A DNA stretch of 64,000 nucleotides from Rhynchospora pubera (Eukaryota > Streptophyta > Magnoliopsida > Poales > Cyperaceae), in the NCBI GenBank assembly GCA_028095005.1, contig CM051460.1, positions 158,281,461 through 158,345,460 of the forward strand, written 5' to 3'. The notes under the pieces are model-generated. The model was not told where the DNA came from. It did no database searches and saw nothing but the letters and a program-made list of their open reading frames with translations. Shown here one piece after another: positions 36,228-46,339 of the stretch. The stretch's first letter is position 1. Every line of letters starts with the position of its first letter. Position numbers and translations under genes: made by a program.

Positions 36228-36625
36228 CATGCTTCGACTGGATAATTTTATATTTCTTCGGTACTTTCATAAACTCCTCTTTTTTCATATATATGCGATT
36301 TTTGTTAACTGCTTTTTTTTCTTTTGCTTTTAAGTTGTAATTGACAAATAATTGAGCTAAATAATTACGCATGAACCAAATTACAAAAAAAAAATTGCCT
36401 GTTGGCCACAAATGTCAAATGTCAATAGAAACTTTTCTACTCAAGAGCAATTTATATTGTTTCAAGCTTGATTCTATATCTAAACATCACAAACATACAT
36501 CTAAACATCACACAATTCACACAATTCTTGCCATTAACAGTAATATTAACAGTACAACAAACATGCTAGAGCTTGTAGAATTTAAAATAAATAAATAACT
36601 GAGAAGTTAAAAAAAAGGGCAGCAT

Positions 36626-38133
36626 CTAGGTAGAGGATGTGTCATCAGTGGAGCCATTGCTCTTCTTTGCTGCTTCCTGCTTCTTTGCCAAATCCATGAA
36701 GGTTTTTTCCATGTCTGTTTTCAAGTCAGTGCAATTATTGAAAAAGTTAAATGTATATTTATGTAAAGATTATACAAGGATAAACAAAATAAGGATCTTA
36801 TGTAGAGCTATTCTCTAAACTAAGATTTATGTATTCTCTAAACTAAAGAAGTTATTTAGGACTTTTGAACATATTGTCTAGAAAGAAGCTATTCTCTAAG
36901 CTATTTAGGACTTCTGCACATATTGTTACTAGAAAGAAATGTAGAGTTACCTTCTGTGGAGAATGACATCTTGCTGGGCTCCTCTGAGGGTGTCTTCATG
37001 AGTTCATCGACTGATTGGTCCTCAGTAGGGGTTGTATTGTCACTCTCTGTGTCAGTTTTTTCATCCTCAGTATCAGTCTCCTGAGAGCTTAGGTTGAACC
37101 CAGGGGGTACACTGGGCCCACTGGTGTGCCCTGGGCCCTCATTTTGAGCTCTGTGGCTCTCTTTCCTAGCCTGTTTCATCTCCTTCCTGAATTGTGCCTC
37201 AAGATCTTCTTGTACTCCTTTTCCTTTAGAACTAGAGCTTGTAGGTTTGATTACCCTGGTGTCTCCAATGAGAACTCCTGTCTCCTTAGTTCTGCTTCCT
37301 CCCTTGGTTTGTGATCTAGTAATCATTGAGGGGATGACCTCATCTATCTTCCTTTTTTTTGCTTGAGTATTATTGGGGGTTGTGGTTTTTGCAGCCTTTT
37401 TCTTTGCTTTTCTCTTGCTCTGTCGCATGGTTGTAGTACTGCCAGAATCAACCCTAACAGGTGGATTGATACTTTGCAGTCTTGCCTCATCAGCAGGGGA
37501 CCATTCAATCCTAGGCAAAGCTTTGATGTATTCATGACGTGGGTTTCTGATTTGTGGTTCCTCAACTACGTACTGAACCCGAAGTAGCTCAATTTTTCCA
37601 TTTCTTCTGTGTAATTCAAATGCACGAGAGGCTGGTATTCTATCCCTATGTTCAACCAATACTTCAACTCTGGCAAATCTGGCATCTATACCCATGTATG
37701 TTGGTGCATCAGCATGTAAAACTGTACCAAAAGGGAAAAAGATGTTTGCTCCATACCATGAGCACCATCCAAATGGAAGATCAGCAATTCTTACTCATAG
37801 CCTCACACTGTCTGCTCTGGGGTCTAGTTCCCTTGGAGGATCAATGAGGATGGAAAATGGCCGCCTCATGTTGTTTCCATATGTGATTTCAATAGTGTCT
37901 TTTCTAAACATCTCATCGCGCCATTGCTCAGAGGGGCCGATTATGAGAAATCGGTTTTCTAGGAGTGTTGTCACTCTGTGTTGTCCTGCAGGGAGGCGTC
38001 TTCTCATCTCTATCATGACATCAAGCAAAGTTACACCTTCCATGGTTTGGATGACAATGGATTTGGTGATCTCTGCACTGGCCGGAGCAGTGATGTCGTC
38101 TTCATCAACTCTGATGGGATCAAGGTTTTCCAT
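36626..38133 (-). pseudogene. CACTA ORF B, DUF4283-like, two exons, one nonsense codon
   Basis: Exon 1 is 38133-36951 and exon 2 is 36714-36626, with donor GAAG-GTAACT and acceptor AACAG. Together they give 424 codons, ending DTSST-stop. Codon 113 (37797-37795) is TGA where the frame otherwise continues without a break on both sides: LDPRADSVRL, stop, VRIADLPFGWCSWYG. A CGA to TGA change would explain it, the typical result of decay of a methylated CpG. The N-terminal 180 residues resemble the DUF4283-type fold (FLIIGPSEQWRD, RIADLPFGW, FGTVLHADAP, FARVEVLVE). Codons about 237-262 carry two basic clusters (KRKAKKKAAK and AKKRK) that could act as a nuclear signal. The tail is acidic and Ser/Thr-rich. 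Confidence 0.65.
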
Positions 38134-38355
38134 GGTTGGTTTTTGAGTAGAGAGATATGAGGGAGAAGTGAGAAATTAGTTTGAAACTGAAAAGGAGTGG
38201 GGTTCTACAGTTTGGTCATTTATAGTACAAATGAGTTTGAAACTGAAAATATGAAGAGTTACGTGCTTTAATTTTTGAATTGTTAATCATATGAAGAGTT
38301 GCGTGCTTTAATGAGTGTTCAGATAAGCATCTCTTGGAGTACTGGATTGTAACAG

Positions 38356-38918
38356 TATGCTGCATGTGTTATCTAATGTAAATTGGGTACCAATTTGGTA
38401 TCAATTTGGCTAGCAAATTGGGCTAGCCAATCAAAAAAACGAAACAAAAAAAGGACCTTCTGTAACGGTTATTAAGGAATAACCGTTACAGAATATTATA
38501 ATTTTATTTTTTTTATTATAAACATTATCTGTAACGGTTATCCTCTAATAACCGTTACAGAAGATTGGCTTCTGTAACGGTTATTATCTAATAACCGTTA
38601 TATGTTCTCCAAATGTACCGTTCCATCTACAATACCATAACGGTTATTCTCTAATAACCGTTACAGAAGCCAATCTTCTGTAACGGTTATTAGAGAATAA
38701 CCGTTACACATGTTCTCCAAAAAGTTGTACCAGATTTCCCTTGCATAATACTATAACGGTTATTAGATAATAACCGTTACAGAAGAGTGGCTACTGTAAC
38801 AGTTATTGTCTAATAACTATAGATCTGTAACGGTTATTAGACATTCTGTAACGGGGGCTACAGTAACGTTTCGTGTACCGTTACAGAAGTCTTTTATTAA
38901 CCGTTACAGAAGTCAAAA
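38356..38918. repeat. CACTA right block: ORF B upstream region and hairpin array
   Basis: The first 215 bases match 35551-35760. They are followed to 38918 by at least six face-to-face pairs of TGTAACGGTTATT and AATAACCGTTACA, with loops of about 4-6 bases, spaced by short unique DNA such as GTTCTCCAAA (twice). Confidence 0.85.
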
Positions 38919-38930
38919 TTTCGCGTAGTG

Positions 38931-39481
38931 CTTTATTCCATGCATGATAATTGTATTTTGTTTTAGATAATAGACTGCCTAAAACTTCAAGAGCAAGAGG
39001 CAAACCCTCACACCTTGTAACAAATTCTTTTGCGAGGCCTTTTAGGTCGGCATCTAGAATACCATTGGAACACCGGTGCATTTTAGGGACAGCATTTTTC
39101 ATAGAAAGCTCTAAGCTTTGTTCTTTATCTAATAATGGAAGTCGGTATGGCTCATATGTGGTATCAGCCTCTTTTGCAACATTTTCAATCCTTGTAGTAA
39201 AGAGTACTCTACTCCCGTTTTTGTTGTCAGGTAAAACTTCTGCTATTTCAGCCCACACCTTTTCAGTCCAAACATCATCGAGGACAATTAGATACCTCCT
39301 TTTTCCGAGAGACTCCCGTATTTGACTCGCAAACTTGTTCACATCCCAGTCCCAGCTGAATTCCCAAGGTTTTGCCACAAATTCGAGTTTGCTTGCTATA
39401 TTTTTTAAAACGTCAATTAATTCATACTGTTGAGAGACAGTTATCCACAATATCTTGCCGAAACTCTTAACAACATCACTA
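38931..39481 (-). pseudogene. CNL exon 2, first half (NB-ARC)
   Basis: It opens after an acceptor TTGGCAG with SSDVVKSFGKILWITVSQ, the RNBS-A region. LIVLDDVW is the kinase-2 (Walker B) motif, GSRVLFTTR is RNBS-B and CEGLPLALEVLG is the GLPLA motif. The frame reads TGG AAT AAA G and then enters the CACTA terminus at 38930. The continuation in the family, W-x-K-V-L-x-x-x-x-W, resumes at 33551. Confidence 0.9.
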
Positions 39482-39634
39482 CTGCCAAAAAAAAAATCCA
39501 AGAGACGATATCACATATATGTTCTCGGAATTGAATTGTAAAGAGTAAATAATACGTCAAGTGTTGCAGCAACAATTTGGGTGACGAGGGCTGGGTGTAT
39601 ATATATATTAACAAATTCAAGAAGAATAAGTATG

Positions 39635-39783
39635 AATTCCGTTTGGATGAGTCATAGGAATAAGAAAATAAAAGAATAAGAGAGCAAATTTATTATAAAC
39701 AAACTAAACTCTTCACAAAGTTACACACTTCCCAATACTTTTTTCCTTATTCCTCTTATTTCCACACCATCCAAATGAAGCCA
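39635..39783. mobile_element. Tourist-like MITE
   Basis: Begins TTCCGTTTGGATGAGTCA and ends CCATCCAAATGAAGCC. The interior matches the copy at 1173-1302 (TTTATTATAAACAA, TTCACAAAGTTACACACTT, CTTATTCCTCTTATT). Confidence 0.55.
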
Positions 39784-39937
39784 GTAATAATTAATTAACC
39801 TACGTGTAGTAAGTACAATTTGGGTCATAGCCATATATTGTGAGCCATTATTAATAAGAAGGATACATTATGAGACCATTATTTATCCAATGATAAAAGA
39901 TGAGTAAATAAATCTGAGCATCAAAATGGACGGGTTA

Positions 39938-40057
39938 TTTTGACCATATTAAAAGTGTTAAATAAAAACAATATTATTTCAATTTGAGCAATTGCAAACT
40001 AACCCGTCATTTTGACCATATTAAAAGTGTTAAATAAAAACAATATTATTTCAATTT
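39938..40057. repeat. 48-bp direct repeat
   Basis: TTTTGACCATATTAAAAGTG and the following 28 bases occur identically at 39938-39985 and 40010-40057. GACGGGTTATTTT and AAATAAATCTGAGCATCAAAA also occur twice around it (39909 and 40083 for the latter), so the whole block 39905-40102 is a nested duplication. Confidence 0.85.
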
Positions 40058-40189
40058 TTGGACGGGTTATTTTGCAATTGGAAATAAATCTGAGCATCAA
40101 AACTGTCAATAATAATTTGGATTGCCCACTATTTAACTATAAGTCAACAGACTAATTAAATTAAATTAGAAGTATATTCATTTAGTGTG

Positions 40190-41300
40190 GCGTGAAATGC
40201 ACGTGCAACCCCTCAGTTACTGTGGTTAGAACAGTTCTGCGATCGTGGTCGTCCGTCAGCGCCTTTCCATCCTGACCGTTCGTTAGTCGCAGGGAACATT
40301 TCCCAGTCCCCGTCTCTTCGCAAGTACAACCGTCATTCGTCCGACCGATTTTGGTAACCTGCTCTCGTGCTTTTCTCTCGCCAGGTGGCTGCCTTAGCTC
40401 GATAGAACGTGCTTGCGCACGTTCGTTCCGCTAAGATGGGCTCGCTGGTCTGCGCGCCGTGCTCCTCAGGTGATGTATTTTTTTTTTGCTCTGAGTTTGG
40501 TGTACTGGTCCTGTCCTATTTAGGTCTCTCGCTTTTCCCGTTCTTTCCCTTTTCCTTCCATCGCCGTACACTCCACGCCTCGCTGTCGGCTGATTCGCTC
40601 CTCCTTACTTTCTCTTTCTCCGTTGTCGACCCCTAAGTGGTTCCGTGTTGTCAGCGACAGTGGCGTGCTCACGTTTGATGGAGCTTCGGTGTTAGATGAT
40701 CTTGGTGTTTCGGATTTGTTTCTTTGCTTGGTGGCCCTCCTCACTGGCTCATGTCCAGAGGCACTGAGGTGGGTTTGGAGGCTATTGGGTTTCTGCACAA
40801 AACGTTCTCTTTTTCCCCTGATTTTGTGGCCATTCCCTCTTCACCTTGCTGTTTCCCCTCCATACTCTTTGTTGTGCTTTCTCTGCAGCTTTCGAACCTG
40901 GTAGGTTATCCCTTTTTCTCCTTATTTTTTTTCTCTTTTGTTCCTTTTCTCTCAATCTTCGGATTGCGCTCGATTCTGATCGCCAAATCCCATTTTCTTG
41001 CCCTTCTGCTCCTTACAGGACTTGCTATTTGTTGCTTCCTTAGCTTGCTTCTCTAGATTGTTGTCGGTGTTGTTTATGGAAATTGTCAAGGTGGAAGCTT
41101 TGATCTCCTCTCTTCCTGTCTTCTCAGGTCAGCTGGTCTTCTTTCTGTTTTTGCTTGGTGTTTAGCCTGTTCTGCCATCTTTGGTGAATTTTCTAGCTAA
41201 AATTTCTAATGTGGCAAGCCTTCAGCTTGGAGGAAGTTGTTATCTGTGATGATTTTGGGGCAAGTTCCAGCCGAGTTATGATCAAATAAGTTGGCTTATA
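40190..41300 (+). other. GC-richer segment of unknown origin
   Basis: This part of the intron is markedly richer in C, G and CpG than its surroundings. It contains the hairpin GAACGTGC-TTGC-GCACGTTC (40405-40424) and long CT-rich tracts like a plant 5' UTR. Several frames of 60-110 codons overlap it in different phases, none with recognisable motifs. It may be the 5' region of a captured gene or of an unclassified retroelement. Confidence 0.35.
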
Positions 41301-43415
41301 TCAATCATTTTCTTCAAAAAAAATGAAATATGTCAATTTGTTTTGTATTTTGATTTTACATTTCTATTATGGAATTGCATATTACATCATTCCTAATTTT
41401 GACATCCTATTGTGCTTCCTATTCAGATATGGCTGCAATTCGTGGGATACATGGTGGCAGCTTTCGTGAGGACACGGTCAAGCTCCTTTTTAGCTGGTAC
41501 AAGTGCCATCCTTCTTTTACTTCTCAATTCCTATTTACAGAACATTTATAAAATAAACATAGATCTTTTTTTTTGTGAGATGTTTGATTGTTTCAGTTTA
41601 TCATTCATTTGTCTATAGGGTTTCGAGCAACTCGCAGTAGATGCTTCAAAACTAGCACCTGCAATATCTCTGTGTTCCATTTATATGATTTGAGCAATGT
41701 AAAGAACTAATTTTAAAAGCTGGTTTTCTTATTCATCACAATCCATAATAGTCATGTGCCTGTTACGCTCCGATGTCATGGATATTTTAATCAATTAAAA
41801 TAGAATATCGTACATTTTAAAGTGAGGGCCAAGATTTTGGAGGGTTACATATGCTAAATTTTTTTTTAGGTATTCAGTTGTGCTTTCATATGAATGAATT
41901 TGGCTTAGTATGCCTTTGAATCTGCTACAAATTTTGAACTTATGTGGCATATGATCCAAGATTCAATTAGTTAATTAATGTCATCACAATTACATTGATT
42001 GTTAATCTTCCATGCTTATGTCATTATTTGTAATTTGTAACTTTCGCACATCTTTGTTATAAATTTCGAGGCAACTCGGTTGATTTTTCTTCTTTTTTGT
42101 GGATCTTTTACTCTCTCCTATTCATATATGGTTAACTAAGATATTACTTGCTCTTGATTTTGTTGATCTGTTGATGAATAGTCATGGAAATTTTTTTTTT
42201 GTTTTTCAGGTGATAGATGAGGAAATTTTAACAAGACAAAAAAAAGGAAGTCAGTTTCAGAAGAGGAAGAGGCGTATGTGTAACAAAAGGTACATTTTCT
42301 ACTAGCAATACGACATATGGGTGTTAATTATCTGCAATATGCCACAAGTAATAATATCGACAGTATAGGTACTGAATTTGATTTTTTTTTTAATGCCTTT
42401 TGAAATTACAATATTGATAAAGGCAATTTGGTAGATATGTAAATACATGCTTTTCAAGTATAAATCTCTTCTCAGTTGCATTTCATGTTAGGCTTATGAA
42501 TATGCACTCTCCAAATGTGAATGCAATAATGGAGGTAGATTCGCATTTTTAATCAACATCGATTTAAAATATTGATGGATCAATACTGGAAAGAATATTC
42601 ATACGTGTTGGTAACTCAGTCCATGCCTTTCTTTGTAATACCAACGGAAAATTTATTTGCTTCAGATCTTATATTTCAGCTGGACAGGTAATAGGATGAA
42701 CAATCAGAGTTGCCAAGAAAGGTGCAAGAATTTCATTAACAGTCAGTAAAACTTCAAAAGGTCCTTTCTCTCACCTTGTAGAGAGTTTAGTCACATTATA
42801 TTTTATTTTCCTCTTTTTTTTTAATAGAAGAGTTTCATATATTAATTAACCTCTAGCCATGATTCTTTTTTCATGCGTCCTTTCGAATTTCAAATGACCT
42901 CTGGCCACCACTAATAAGATCGACCTTTCTTTTACTTTATCATAATTTCAATTGCGCAATTAATAGTAAAATCACATGAATAATTTCTGAAGCATATTTT
43001 TTGTTCTAAAAGAAATTTTAGGTTATCATTTCCATGTCCATTCTCATTATGTGGCTGCTTTGAAATTGTCAAGCAATGTACCAGCAACATCAAGCTGCTT
43101 CGAAATTCTCATTATGTTTGAAATCCTTTTTTGTTTCAGTTGAAGGATCCACTATAAAATACAATGAAATGATTTCTTCAATATTCTCCTAAGTAGATTT
43201 GAGGACTTCTCTGCTATTTGTGTTAGTTGACTTTTATCAATCTTAACTTCTTAATAATAATATCAATAAGCTTATCTAATTTTTAAGAACTAGCAAAAAG
43301 CTATTGTAACTGTTAAGAACCGACAGGGCAGGTCGTGAAAAGAGGGGGGAACAGTTCGACAGTGGCGATGAATGATGGGGAAAGAGAAAAGTTCTCCTAA
43401 GTAGATTTGAGAACT

Positions 43416-44342
43416 TCTCTGCTCTATAATCAAAATGGCGTTTTCTCCATGTTTGTAGCCATGCGGCAGCCATTACAACTCCACCCGGAGAATAAGTTGC
43501 ACCATCATCGCCATGGACACGGCCTACTGCCTTTGTACAAATTGATCTTTTGCTGCCTCCACACTATTTGCTCAGCCACATTTGGATGATTTCTGTTGAA
43601 AGGCATTAGATATGCCACCTGTAAGTCATGTTGTGTTTTGATTAGATGGGTTCTATGAATAGTTAGTATATTGTTGCAGTTCCGCAGATAATTGTGGGTT
43701 CTTAATTGTACTTATATCTAATCAGTGTGATACTCTACTTAGTTTGTATGCACAATTAGCATGGTATGTATGGCCTCCATAAAGAGCTTGTAAACTGGTA
43801 TGTATGACTGTATGCCACTACCAATGATGACAATAAATATAGTTTGATGCTTGCTTTATGACATCAGATAAGGCTCATGTGATTGCATGGTTTTGGTGAA
43901 TGCTGATATTGCCATTTGTAAAATAGCTTTAAGAGATGAAATATAGCTCATGTGATTGCATAATTTTGGAGTACTGATATTGCATTTGCCCATATGTATT
44001 GATTAGATATAAGATAGTTTTATGGGAGCTTATCTCATGTGATTGCATGATATTGGTGAATAGAGCATTATGAGATCAGATATGGCCCATGTGATTGAAT
44101 GATTTTGGACAATGTCGATACAGCATTTGCCCATATGTATTGATTAGATATCAGATATGAGATAGATTTTAATTAAGCAAGAGATAACATAGCTTATATG
44201 GCATTTGTCCACGAGATTGATGAAACAATTTCACAGCTTATAAACGTGCATTGGCCAGCAAAATCTCATAGGATGTTTATAAATTTTTTCGCAATTTATA
44301 TAGACATGGATAGATCGCGCAACGCACGAATTTAAAACTAGT
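43416..44342 (+). mobile_element. Putative non-autonomous Helitron, about 0.9 kb
   Basis: The right end is GATCGCGCAACGCACGAATT followed by TAAAACTAGT and then T, matching the Helitron 3' pattern of a GC-rich short hairpin (here degenerate) followed by CTRRT with insertion before T. The left end TCTCTGCTCTATAATCAAAA resembles plant Helitron 5' termini, which start TC, but the base before it is T rather than the expected A, so the left boundary is tentative. The interior has four loose copies of CTCATGTGATTGCATG. No Rep/helicase is encoded. Confidence 0.45.
43860..44165. repeat. Degenerate interspersed repeats
   Basis: CATGTGATTGCATGATTTTGG-like phrases occur at about 43878, 43948, 44037 and 44088, and TTTGCCCATATGTATTGATTAGATAT occurs at about 43986 and 44126. 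They make up a decayed tandem array of roughly 70-140-bp units. Confidence 0.65.
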
Positions 44343-44396
44343 TACAATGTAGAGGGAGTTGGATGGATGATGAGTATTGAACTATTGATACCGTAC

Positions 44397-45028
44397 CTGT
44401 TGCAGGCCTTCCGAGCGAGTGTGGTCTTTCCAATTCCACCAGGCCCCACAATAGAGACAACAGCAAGGCTTTGATTTTCTTTATCACATAAACGCTTGAT
44501 AATGTTATCTAAATCAGTGACAAAACCGACAATTTCTGGATCGCCGATTGGATCCAGCTTAGGCTTCGGTTCCGGATGTGATTGTGTATTTTGTCCTCCA
44601 AAATCTTGACCCAAAGTATTTATTGCATACTTCTGTCTGTACTCTTCAATTTCAAGAATTCTATCGTGGATAGCTTTTATCTCTTTTTTGAACTTATAAA
44701 GGAAGGAGATTTGGGTAGTTCTTTTTGCGAGCCATGCGAGGGTGCCCGTTATGCCGGGAAGTTTTTTCGGGCATTCCAAATGGAAGATGTCGATGGCATC
44801 CTCGATCTGGTAGGCAATATCCATGACATTCTTCACCCATTCCATCTGTCTCTTGTCTACTATATGCTTCTTGTCAGCATCCTCGATGAACGCCTGAATA
44901 AATTTAAGTTGCCGGCTCAGCTTCTCAACCTCCTCTCTTATCTTGAATGAGGACTGAATCCCAACTGTCTTCTCAACTGCAAACTCTGTGAGCTTACGCA
45001 CCACGGCTGTCAGTAAAACCTCAGCCAT
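44397..45028 (-). pseudogene. CNL exon 1: coiled coil and P-loop
   Basis: The start is ATG at 45028, giving MAEVLLTAVVRKL; an in-frame upstream Met at 45049 is less likely because MAEV is the usual family start. Residues 1-150 form the N-terminal coiled coil, with QIEDAID (74-80) as the EDVID-like motif. GPGGIGKTT (195-203) is the nucleotide-binding P-loop. The exon ends in the codon after ACN at the donor CAG-GTACGG and is 632 nt long, in phase 2. No defect is seen in this exon. Confidence 0.9.
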
Positions 45029-45206
45029 GCATCTAACTTCTAACAGCACAGTACCAGAAAAATTAACGAGACAGAGAGAGAGATCTAGAGAAGGACAAAG
45101 ATGAGATGAGTAGAAGGGTGGGAAATGTAAAGGGCTAATCAGAACAAGCAGTAGTAATTAAGGTTGCTCCCATTTTATCGTGTATATGTGCAGTCAAACC
45201 TACACC

Positions 45207-45233
45207 AAAAAAAAAAAAAAAAAAAAAAAAAAA
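45207..45233. repeat. Poly(A) run in CNL upstream region
   Basis: An uninterrupted A tract of about 27 bases, roughly 180 bp upstream of the CNL start codon. Such tracts are unstable in length and may mark a retroposed end. Confidence 0.8.
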
Positions 45234-45355
45234 CGGAGAGATGAAGAGAGAATGTTACACACGGTAGCGACCAGTCAAAGCAGCGTGAATCTAAAAAAAA
45301 AAAAAGAAACGGTCAAATCAGCGTGATTAATAAAAGACAAGTGCCCTTCCTTTCT

Positions 45356-45789
45356 GGATTCACATCCTCAGCGGCCAAGAATTTGGCTATTCCAAACGAC
45401 CAACCCTTTATTTTTTAAATATTTCAAAATTTTAAAATTTAAATGTTTAATCCAAATCGTTGATCTTGTTCAATTTTTAGGACGATGCGTTTTCATATAA
45501 GTTTTATAAAATTTGAAGTTGATTTGATACTTGATTATGTGACCAAATTATGAACGTATGAGAATTAATCAGTGATAGTTAACCAGATTCGTTCATTTGT
45601 TAACCAATTGATCTAGTATCAAATCAACTCTAAATTTTATAAAACTTATATAAAAACACATCGTCCGTAAAATTGAACAAGATCAATGGTTTGGATTCAA
45701 AATTTAAATTTTAAAATTTTGAAATATTTAAAAAACAAAGGATTGGCTATTTGGAACAACCAAATTCTGGCTGCTGAGGATGCGAATCC
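45356..45789. mobile_element. Mutator-type foldback element with 10-bp TSD
   Basis: A perfect 10-bp direct repeat, CTTCCTTTCT, flanks it at 45346-45355 and 45790-45799. The terminal inverted repeats are about 190-200 bp each, starting GGATTCACATCCTCAGC and GGATTCGCATCCTCAGC, with long matched stretches such as TTTAAATATTTCAAAATTTT and CATATAAGTTTTATAAAATT-type words. Only about 40 bp of unique DNA separate the arms. It lies about 330 bp upstream of the CNL start codon. Confidence 0.85.
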
Positions 45790-45840
45790 CTTCCTTTCTT
45801 GGTCGCTTCCTTTATCCTTGCTCCGTTGCTCGACTTGGGC

Positions 45841-46122
45841 TGGTGTCAAATGTTTAGAAACGGAATGGGACATATCAATTTCGTTTCTGTTCCGATTTGG
45901 ATAACTTAATAAAAAATCTTTCCGTTCCATTCCATAATATTTTTTCGTTTCGTTAACTGTTTCGTTTTTTATTTTTCACTAAATTTCAATCATTTTTCGA
46001 TAAAAACGGAACACTAATGTGCATTTTGATCCGTTCCGTCTCTGAAAACGTAACTCATTTACCATTCCGTTTTGGACAGAACGGAACAGAAACCGTCGAA
46101 ACGACATCCGTTTGACAATCAT
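45841..46122. mobile_element. hAT-type MITE with 8-bp TSD
   Basis: Flanked by a perfect 8-bp duplication, ACTTGGGC, at 45833-45840 and 46123-46130. The ends read TGGTGTCAAATG and, inward from the right, ATGATTGTCAAACG. The interior is dense in AACGGAA and TTCCGTT motifs. It is related in style to the element at 395-710. Confidence 0.8.
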
Positions 46123-46141
46123 ACTTGGGCGTCTTAAGTAT

Positions 46142-46323
46142 GGCTCTGTTTGGATGGCTTCTTTCCGGAATAAGGAATAACCACTTTTTACCAATAAATT
46201 TATTTCTAACCATCCAAACTCTTCACAAAAGTTACACACTTCCCAATAAATTTACCCCTTCCCAATAAATTTCTTCCCTTCTTCCTTCTTCCTACCTTAT
46301 TCCCAACTCATCCAAACGGAGCC
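46142..46323. mobile_element. Tourist-like MITE with 3-bp TSD
   Basis: Ends GGCTCTGTTTGGATGG and, inward from the right, GGCTCCGTTTGGATGAG, flanked by TAT on both sides (46139-46141 and 46324-46326). The interior shares AACTCTTCACAAA and TTACACACTTCCCAATA with the copies at 1173 and 39635. Confidence 0.7.
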
Positions 46324-46339
46324 TATATTTTTCTGGGAG

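Larger units (their letters stand above)
33552..38930 (-). mobile_element. CACTA-family element, 5379 bp, no transposase
   Basis: The left end is CACTACGGGAAAAA and the right end, read inward, is CACTACGCGAAA. The flanks give an imperfect 3-bp target duplication: CCT at 33549-33551 and CTT at 38931-38933. Precise removal of the element plus one flank copy restores the host exon frame as W-N-K-V-L-Q. The interior holds three arrays of a 13-base motif (TGTAACGGTTATT) arranged as hairpins (33571-33872, 35651-35867, 38457-38918) and two ORFs on the minus strand. It is a tandem dimer: the flanks of the two ORFs match each other. No TnpA or TnpD-like protein is seen on either strand, so it must rely on another element to move. 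Confidence 0.92.
39482..44396. other. CNL intron 1 with several insertions
   Basis: A 4.9-kb intron, unusually long for this gene class. It holds a Tourist-like MITE (39635-39783), a local duplication (39905-40102), a GC-richer foreign-looking segment (about 40190-41300), AT-rich DNA with no gene to 43190, and a putative Helitron (43416-44342) ending 54 bp from the exon 1 donor. Confidence 0.7.
29945..45028 (-). pseudogene. CC-NBS-LRR (RPP13-like) resistance gene, interrupted
   Basis: Four coding pieces on the minus strand in order: 45028-44397, 39481-38931, 33551-33305 and 31278-29945. The second and third are one exon split by a CACTA element (33552-38930). The encoded order is coiled coil, P-loop (GPGGIGKTT), kinase-2 (LIVLDDVW), RNBS-B (GSRVLFTTR), GLPLAL, RNBS-D (CFLYFAAFPED), a VHD form of the MHD motif, then leucine-rich repeats. 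This is the full layout of a plant intracellular immune receptor of the CNL class. A second break is one extra base in a run of eight G at 30361-30368, which forces a stop. Without the TSD copy and the extra base the exons total 2760 nt, or 920 codons, a normal CNL size. Intron 1 (39482-44396) and intron 2 (31279-33304) also hold insertions. The mature locus cannot encode a full receptor as written. Confidence 0.9.

Noticed and set aside
36056..36340. 94-codon R/K/E-rich plus-strand frame in the CACTA element
   Set aside because: Its charged part is the translation of a DNA tandem repeat; no similarity to a known protein.
33571..38918. Regularly spaced short repeats resembling a CRISPR array
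   Set aside because: They are inverted pairs inside a plant CACTA element, with spacers of irregular length and no cas genes.
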